A stretch of DNA of 29,564 nucleotides, taken from contig CAZOWL010000054.1 in the NCBI GenBank assembly GCA_964583605.1, forward strand, positions 1 through 29,564, written 5' to 3'. Every line of letters starts with the position of its first letter. Position 1 is the first letter of the stretch. The notes under the pieces are model-generated. The model searched no databases and was not told where the DNA came from. It was given only the letters and a program-made list of their open reading frames with translations. This DNA is from CAZOWL01 sp964583605 (GTDB lineage: Bacteria; Pseudomonadota; Gammaproteobacteria; Chromatiales; Chromatiaceae). This document shows positions 25,121-29,564 of this stretch, one piece after another. The position numbers were made by a program, and so were the translations under genes.

Positions 25121-27049
25121 TCACGCGGCCTCCAGATCGATCCGCTGCGAGGCGTGCCGATCGTGGAACTGCCGCTGCCACAGCTCCAGGCTCAGGAAGG
25201 CCCAAATGTTGCGGCCGAACGGGCTCTCGCGGCTCATCATGCCCTCGATGTCGAAGCCGGATGCAAGATAGGGCCGCTCGCGCGCACGGACGTCCGAGAA
25301 GGTATCGAGGATCAGCTCCCGCGCCTTGCCCTCCTGGCGCATCCACACCGCGAGCGGCACGGGGAAGCCCATCTTGTCCTTGCGGTGCAGGATCGCCTCG
25401 GGCAGCTTGTCGGCGAATGCATGACGCAGGATGCGCTTGAGCTCCCCGTTCTGGAACTTGACGTTCGCCGGCATGGTCGCGGCCAGCTCGACCAGGGGAT
25501 GATCGAGGAGCGGCACGCGCGACTCGATCCCATGCGCCATGCTCATGCGGTCCTCCACGTGGAGCAGCGCGGGGAGCAGGGTCTTGAAGTCGAAGTGGGT
25601 CATGCTGTCGAAATAGGACGACTTGCCGACGTTCTCGCCCCAATAGATGGTCTGGAAGTCCTCGAACGACGAGGCCCCTTGGAACAGGTCCCAGCGCACC
25701 GCGCTGCCGAAGTTGTTCGAGCGGTTGATCAGCCTGAAATAACGCTTGTCGCGCCGATCGAAGAGCCCCTCGGCCCAGAACTCCTGGATCAATGGCTTGT
25801 ACTGCTGGAGCGTGCGCAGATTCGGGATGATGGACTCGTAGGTCACCACGAACTTGCCGCTGTCCATGGTCCCGTCGAGCGCGCCCTTGATGCACTGCTC
25901 GAAATAGGCAACCAGATAGCGCGCATAGCCGCCGAAGATCTCGTCGCCCCCCTGACCGCCGAGCACCACTTTGAGGTGCTCGCGCACGGTCCGCGAGACC
26001 ATGAACTGGGGGAAAGAGCCTGGGCCCGCCACCGGCTGATCGAGGTGATAGATGACGCGCTCGATGTTGTCGACGAAGTCCGCTTCGCCGATGTCGGTGA
26101 GGTGCAGCTGCATGCCGCGTTCGTCGGCGAGCGCCTCGGCATAGCGCGATTCGTCGAAGGTGTCGCCCAGGAGGAAGCGGCCGTTGAATGCCTGGAAACC
26201 TCCCCCCCCGCGCACCTCCTGCGCCAGCGCGGCGATCAGGCTGGAATCCACGCCGCCGCTGACATAGGCACCGACCTCGACGTCCGCGCGCAGATGCACG
26301 TCAACCGAGTCGCGCAGCAGCTTGCGGACCTGCTCTATAAAAAACTTATCGGTATGGTCCCAATCGAGGTCGAAATGGACCTCCCAATAACGCCTGAGGA
26401 TACCCGAGCCGTCCGGACGGAGATACCCGCAATGGGCGGGCTTGATCTGGTGAACTCCAGAGAACAGCGTGCGGTCGTCGAGACAGAACTGGAAGCAGAA
26501 ATAGTCGTGGAGCCCGCCCAGGTCGGTCTCCAGCGATCCGAGGAAGGGCGTCAGTGCCTTGATCTCGGAGGCGAAAAACAGCCGCCGGCCGTCGGAATAG
26601 TAATAAAAGGGCTTGATCCCGAATCGGTCTCTGGCGACGAAGAGCCGTCCTTCGCGCGCGTCCCAGATGGCGAAAGCGAACATCCCGCGCAGGCGCTCGA
26701 CGCAGGCCTCCCCCCAGCGCTCGTAGGCACGCAGGATGACCTCGGTATCGGAGTGGGTACGGAAGATCTCCTCCCCCAGCTCGCGACGCAGCTCCAGATA
26801 GTTGTAGATCTCGCCGTTGTATGCGATGACGTTGCCGTGCTCCGAGAGCATGGGCTGAGCCGCCGCGTCGCTCAGGTCGATGATGCTGAGTCGCACATGG
26901 GCAAGGCCCACGCGCCCGCCGGCCCCGGTCCAGGTCCCCTCGCCGTCGGGGCCACGATGGCGCTGTCGCGCATTCATCGCGCGCAATGCCGCCTCTCCCT
27001 GAGTCGCAGAAAGAGGCTCGGAGCAAAGGAATCCCGCAATCCCGCACAT
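25121..27049 (-). CDS. asparagine-synthetase-type amidotransferase (second), WbmE-like
   Basis: 642-residue two-domain enzyme. The glutaminase domain begins MCGIAGFLC (nucleophile Cys2) with HRGPDGEGT and YNGEIYNYLELR. The synthetase domain has PP-loop YVSGGVDSSLIAALA, VLGGQGGDEIFGGYARYLV, HVEDRMSMAHGIESRVPLLD and RKDKMGFPVPLAVW. It adjoins wbmHGF directly, the same neighbourhood as the Bordetella wbm O-antigen locus, where an asparagine-synthetase-like protein is proposed to convert the carboxylate of a diacetamido-uronic acid to an amide. I infer that role here; true asparagine synthesis cannot be excluded. It differs clearly from the protein at 16448-18337, so it is not a recent duplicate. 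Confidence 0.92.
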   Translation of the reverse strand: MCGIAGFLCSEPLSATQGEAALRAMNARQRHRGPDGEGTWTGAGGRVGLAHVRLSIIDLSDAAAQPMLSEHGNVIAYNGEIYNYLELRRELGEEIFRTHSDTEVILRAYERWGEACVERLRGMFAFAIWDAREGRLFVARDRFGIKPFYYYSDGRRLFFASEIKALTPFLGSLETDLGGLHDYFCFQFCLDDRTLFSGVHQIKPAHCGYLRPDGSGILRRYWEVHFDLDWDHTDKFFIEQVRKLLRDSVDVHLRADVEVGAYVSGGVDSSLIAALAQEVRGGGGFQAFNGRFLLGDTFDESRYAEALADERGMQLHLTDIGEADFVDNIERVIYHLDQPVAGPGSFPQFMVSRTVREHLKVVLGGQGGDEIFGGYARYLVAYFEQCIKGALDGTMDSGKFVVTYESIIPNLRTLQQYKPLIQEFWAEGLFDRRDKRYFRLINRSNNFGSAVRWDLFQGASSFEDFQTIYWGENVGKSSYFDSMTHFDFKTLLPALLHVEDRMSMAHGIESRVPLLDHPLVELAATMPANVKFQNGELKRILRHAFADKLPEAILHRKDKMGFPVPLAVWMRQEGKARELILDTFSDVRARERPYLASGFDIEGMMSRESPFGRNIWAFLSLELWQRQFHDRHASQRIDLEAA

Positions 27050-27088
27050 ATCTCGTACTCTTCGCTGAATTGCCGATCGGGCAGTCGC

Positions 27089-28408
27089 TCAATACCCGAT
27101 AAGACGCCTGGCGACTGCGCTCGCGGTCGGCTTCAGGCGCTCGCGCAGCCCGAGCGGCAACCGGTTCCAGATCGGGGCCATGGCAAGGATCGCCGCATGC
27201 GCCCGTTGCTGCGCCGCGGTGGGCGGCCGGGCGCGAATCGGTACGGTCGACAGGCTCGACGGCTCCTCGCCTTCGAGCGCGGCCATCGCGACCGGATCGT
27301 GGCTCAGCTCGGCGGATTGCGCGAGCGCGTCGAGGACCCCGTCGACCTTGGCCACGAACTGCGGATAACCGAAGCGACCGGACAGGATCACGTCCTCCAG
27401 CGCCCTCTGGGTCATGGCCTCGACGTAGGTGTCGTCCTGAAGCAGACGCAGGACCTCGGCGACATTGCTGAAGTCCTTCTTCAACGGGATGAAGTGCCGA
27501 CCCGGCTCCACCACGCCCGAGTACTCGCCCTCGAAGAGGACCAGGGCCACCTTGAGCGCCACGGCCTCGAAGATTCGCGGCGAGACCTGGTTCATCAGGC
27601 CCGGACGGTCGCGCCCGGGGAAGAAGCGGCGCTCCGTCTCCGCATAGTCGAGGCCACGACCCTCCTGGAGTGCCGCGGTGACTGCGCTGCGGATCGAGCC
27701 GTCGTCGTCGAACAGGTTCGATCCGCTCTCGGTCCCGAGCACGGCACGGCATGAGCGCAGGAACTCGTACCAGCCGCCGCCGTAGATGCGCGCCTCCTCC
27801 GAACACTCGATGTCCACATCGAGACCGCGCGCCTCGCATTCCGCCCGCATCCGCCGGGCGATCTCGACCTTTTCCTGACCCAGTGCGCCGTACCAGTAGG
27901 GAAGCGGCCGTCCGCGATAGCCGATCAGCACGCGCCGCTGGTCCAAGGGGACGGGCGGGGGAAAGTGCGAGAGGTCCATCGGGGCATATCCGGTGAGGTT
28001 CGACACGAACCGGATGCGCGGGAAACGCGCCGGATCGTAGATCCGGTCGATCTTACCCTCGGGCACGCAAGTGAACATCGCGTCGACATCCAAACGTTCC
28101 AGCCACGAGCGGATCTTATCCGTGATGTCGTACTCGTCCTGCTGGAAGACCACCTTGGATCCGCGGAAGGACTGGAGCGCGGCCACGCAGTCGGGGTGCA
28201 GCTGATCGTAGGGCAGGCGCACGCTGTAGTGGACGAGTACCGCGTCGAAGTTGCGCAGATCCAGGCGGAATGGCGTATGGGCATCGGCGTGCGCGTAGAA
28301 CACGCGGTGGCGCGAATATGCCCTGAAGCTCTCAAGATGCTCCCACACCGTGTTGGTGTAGGTCTGAGTCGCGTTGTACAGAAAAAGGATGGAGAGGCGA
28401 GATCCCAT
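27089..28408 (-). CDS. probable glycosyltransferase, paralogue of 20727-21980
   Basis: 439-residue predicted GT-B enzyme. Visible segments are LSILFLYNATQTYTNTVWEH at the N terminus, KVVFQQDEYDITDKIRSWLE, FTCVPEGKIDRIYDPARFP, IGYRGRPLPYWYGALGQEKV, EFLRSCRAVLGTESGSNLFD and SPRIFEAVALKVALVLFEGE. The shared motifs place it with the transferase at 20727-21980, but identity looks moderate, so the duplication is old. The last ~60 residues (from about QRAHAAILAM) form an extra basic helical tail absent from its paralogue, perhaps a membrane-surface contact. It ends 39 bases before the amidotransferase start. Confidence 0.78.
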   Translation of the reverse strand: MGSRLSILFLYNATQTYTNTVWEHLESFRAYSRHRVFYAHADAHTPFRLDLRNFDAVLVHYSVRLPYDQLHPDCVAALQSFRGSKVVFQQDEYDITDKIRSWLERLDVDAMFTCVPEGKIDRIYDPARFPRIRFVSNLTGYAPMDLSHFPPPVPLDQRRVLIGYRGRPLPYWYGALGQEKVEIARRMRAECEARGLDVDIECSEEARIYGGGWYEFLRSCRAVLGTESGSNLFDDDGSIRSAVTAALQEGRGLDYAETERRFFPGRDRPGLMNQVSPRIFEAVALKVALVLFEGEYSGVVEPGRHFIPLKKDFSNVAEVLRLLQDDTYVEAMTQRALEDVILSGRFGYPQFVAKVDGVLDALAQSAELSHDPVAMAALEGEEPSSLSTVPIRARPPTAAQQRAHAAILAMAPIWNRLPLGLRERLKPTASAVARRLIGY

Positions 28409-28545
28409 GATCTAGAGCTGCCGCGCGGGGCATTCGCCAGCCGACGCAAATGCCGGCACCGTGCCGGGAGTTGCCAAAAATCGCTGCCGAGCCAGCCTCT
28501 TACCTCGAGGCGGGACGGGTGCGGATCGTCATCGGGACCGCCGAG

Positions 28546-29385
28546 CTACTTGACGGCGCCGATATAGAGATCGAGTCCGAGGACCCGACCAACGGCCTTC
28601 AACATCAGTCCCCGGGGAACGAGGACGAACCCGGCAAGTGCCACCGGATCGCTATTCTCCGAAACCACGTCCACGGACCTGAACGCCCGAAACGCCCGGC
28701 GCACGTCGGTGCGCGACAGGAAAACCGTCTCGGGCGCCGCGGTTCCGTCTGCGCCTGCGTCGTAAGCACGACGCTCGGACTCGCCGCCGACGCTCGGATC
28801 CGCCACGCCACGCGCCTGGGCGATCGCCGCCGTGGCGGTGGCGATCGGCCAGGAGAGCCAGCGCCGCAGCGAGAACTTGTTGTAAAGCATGACGAAGGCT
28901 TGGCCGCCCGGCTTGAGCAGACGATATGTCTCGTCGATGCAGCGCTGCACGTCCCCCGTGTGGTGAAAACAGCCGATCGAGACTACCGCATCGAAGCTCT
29001 CCGAGGGCAGACCCGAATTGAGGATGCTCCCCTGGATCGCCTTCCCTGCGAGCGAGGACAGACGCAGCCGTGTGCTCATCATGTCGACCGGACCCGCCGC
29101 GATGTCGAGCCCGACATAATCCGCCGCGGCTTCGGCGATCTTCTGGCCCAAGGTTCCATACCCAAGCCCCACCTCGAGCACCCGCAGTCCCCCCATACGG
29201 GCGACCGGAACGTGTCGGAGCAGATAGGGGTAGAACGCGAGATAGGCGTCGTCGAAGCGGCGGAGCGAATCGAGCGAACGGTCGACGATGCCGAACTCTC
29301 CTGCAAGCCAGGTCCCGCAAAGCTCGTCCCAAAAGCGGGCGTTGGCCTCGTCGATCCGTGCCTGTGCGCTTGTTGCCTCCGCCAT
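28546..29385 (-). CDS. class I SAM-dependent methyltransferase
   Basis: Rossmann-fold methyltransferase of 279 residues. The SAM-binding motif I is RVLEVGLGYGTLG (about 68-80), the acidic motif II is YVGLDIAAGPVDMM, then FDAVVSIGCFHHTGD and YRLLKPGGQAFVMLYN (motifs IV-VI). The C-terminal part (FLSRTDVRRAFRAFRSVDVV) is typical of small-molecule or glycan methyltransferases. It is the first gene of the minus-strand polysaccharide cluster, so an O-methylation of a sugar, for instance chain capping, is plausible but unproven. GAGGA lies six bases before the ATG. The 137 bases after it hold no gene. Confidence 0.9.
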   Translation of the reverse strand: MAEATSAQARIDEANARFWDELCGTWLAGEFGIVDRSLDSLRRFDDAYLAFYPYLLRHVPVARMGGLRVLEVGLGYGTLGQKIAEAAADYVGLDIAAGPVDMMSTRLRLSSLAGKAIQGSILNSGLPSESFDAVVSIGCFHHTGDVQRCIDETYRLLKPGGQAFVMLYNKFSLRRWLSWPIATATAAIAQARGVADPSVGGESERRAYDAGADGTAAPETVFLSRTDVRRAFRAFRSVDVVSENSDPVALAGFVLVPRGLMLKAVGRVLGLDLYIGAVK

Positions 29386-29464
29386 GCTCGTCCTCTAAAG
29401 GATACCCGGGGCAACCTGCCCCCCCTCGCTCCCCCGGATCGGGGGCACCTTCCCCAAAGCGCGG

Positions 29465-29492
29465 ATTCTACCACCTAACCCATCTTTGACAT
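29465..29492 (-). promoter_or_regulatory. possible promoter of the polysaccharide cluster
   Basis: On the minus strand TAGAAT (29470-29465) is a five-of-six -10 box. About 16-17 bases upstream lies ATGTCA, a poor -35 match, preceded by an A tract. It would give a leader of about 70 bases before the methyltransferase. Between it and the gene is a CCCCCG/CGGGGG stem at 29431-29445. Confidence 0.3.
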
Positions 29493-29510
29493 TTTTTGGC
29501 TGCGGATCGA

Positions 29511-29564
29511 GCTAACGATCATGGAGGGGCTGTCCCCACCCCGGAAAATGAAAGATCCTCAGGG
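29511..29564 (+). repeat. dispersed intergenic repeat, copy 4 (partial, cut by window end)
   Basis: Starts GCTAACGATCATGG, identical to the first 14 bases of copy 1 read on the minus strand. It then has CCACCCCGGA and ATGAAAGATC in the same order as copy 1, but is more diverged between them. The window ends inside the unit. It lies in opposite orientation to the copy at the left end. Confidence 0.7.

Noticed and set aside
25154..27754. 866-codon open frame on the plus strand
   Set aside because: It is exactly antisense to the amidotransferase gene and the neighbouring transferase. Its product has no coherent domain and the minus-strand proteins have intact catalytic motifs, so it is a GC-rich shadow.
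29431..29445. CCCCCG/CGGGGG stem as a terminator
   Set aside because: No T tract on either strand, and it lies between the candidate promoter and the first gene of the cluster.

Overview
The window is GC-rich, densely coding bacterial chromosome. The order glnA, DUF4124 protein, ntrB, ntrC, together with wbm-type O-antigen genes, points to a gammaproteobacterium, most likely a purple sulfur bacterium (Chromatiales). That placement is inferred from gene order and protein style, not from a marker gene. No rRNA, tRNA, CRISPR array or transposase was seen.

Left part (about 1-7000, plus strand): a cation diffusion facilitator transporter, then the nitrogen-control block. This block is glutamine synthetase (glnA), a small exported DUF4124 protein, and the NtrB/NtrC two-component pair. 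Two NtrC-like boxes 31 bp apart, followed by a sigma-54-like -24/-12 element, lie upstream of glnA. A second good -24/-12 element lies upstream of ntrBC. A clear intrinsic terminator follows glnA. NtrC would therefore control both glnA and its own operon.

Middle part (about 7000-13850): a small unrecognised protein, an exported von Willebrand A (VWA) protein with a C-terminal membrane anchor, and a small single-span membrane protein, all on the plus strand. Two direct copies of a ~125-bp dispersed repeat separate the last two. On the minus strand follows an operon-like set: an XpaC-like membrane protein, a possible tiny ORF, a TelA-family protein and a coiled-coil diguanylate cyclase.

Right part (about 13970-29385): twelve co-directional minus-strand genes form a surface-polysaccharide (O-antigen-type) cluster. 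In transcription order they are a methyltransferase, a glycosyltransferase, an asparagine-synthetase-type amidotransferase, three short-chain epimerases/dehydratases closely resembling Bordetella WbmH, WbmG and WbmF, two glycosyltransferases, a membrane-anchored glucuronyl-C5-epimerase-family protein, a second asparagine-synthetase-type protein, UDP-GlcNAc 2-epimerase (wecB) and a WbuB-like glycosyltransferase. The set suggests a glycan containing amidated, epimerised (diacetamido-)uronic acids. No flippase, polymerase or ligase is in view, so the cluster is probably incomplete here.

The most striking observation is a perfect three-copy heptanucleotide repeat inside the C5-epimerase gene. Removing one copy restores a much more protein-like C terminus, so the gene is either phase-variable or recently frameshifted. 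Related copies of the dispersed repeat also sit at both ends of the window, in opposite orientation.
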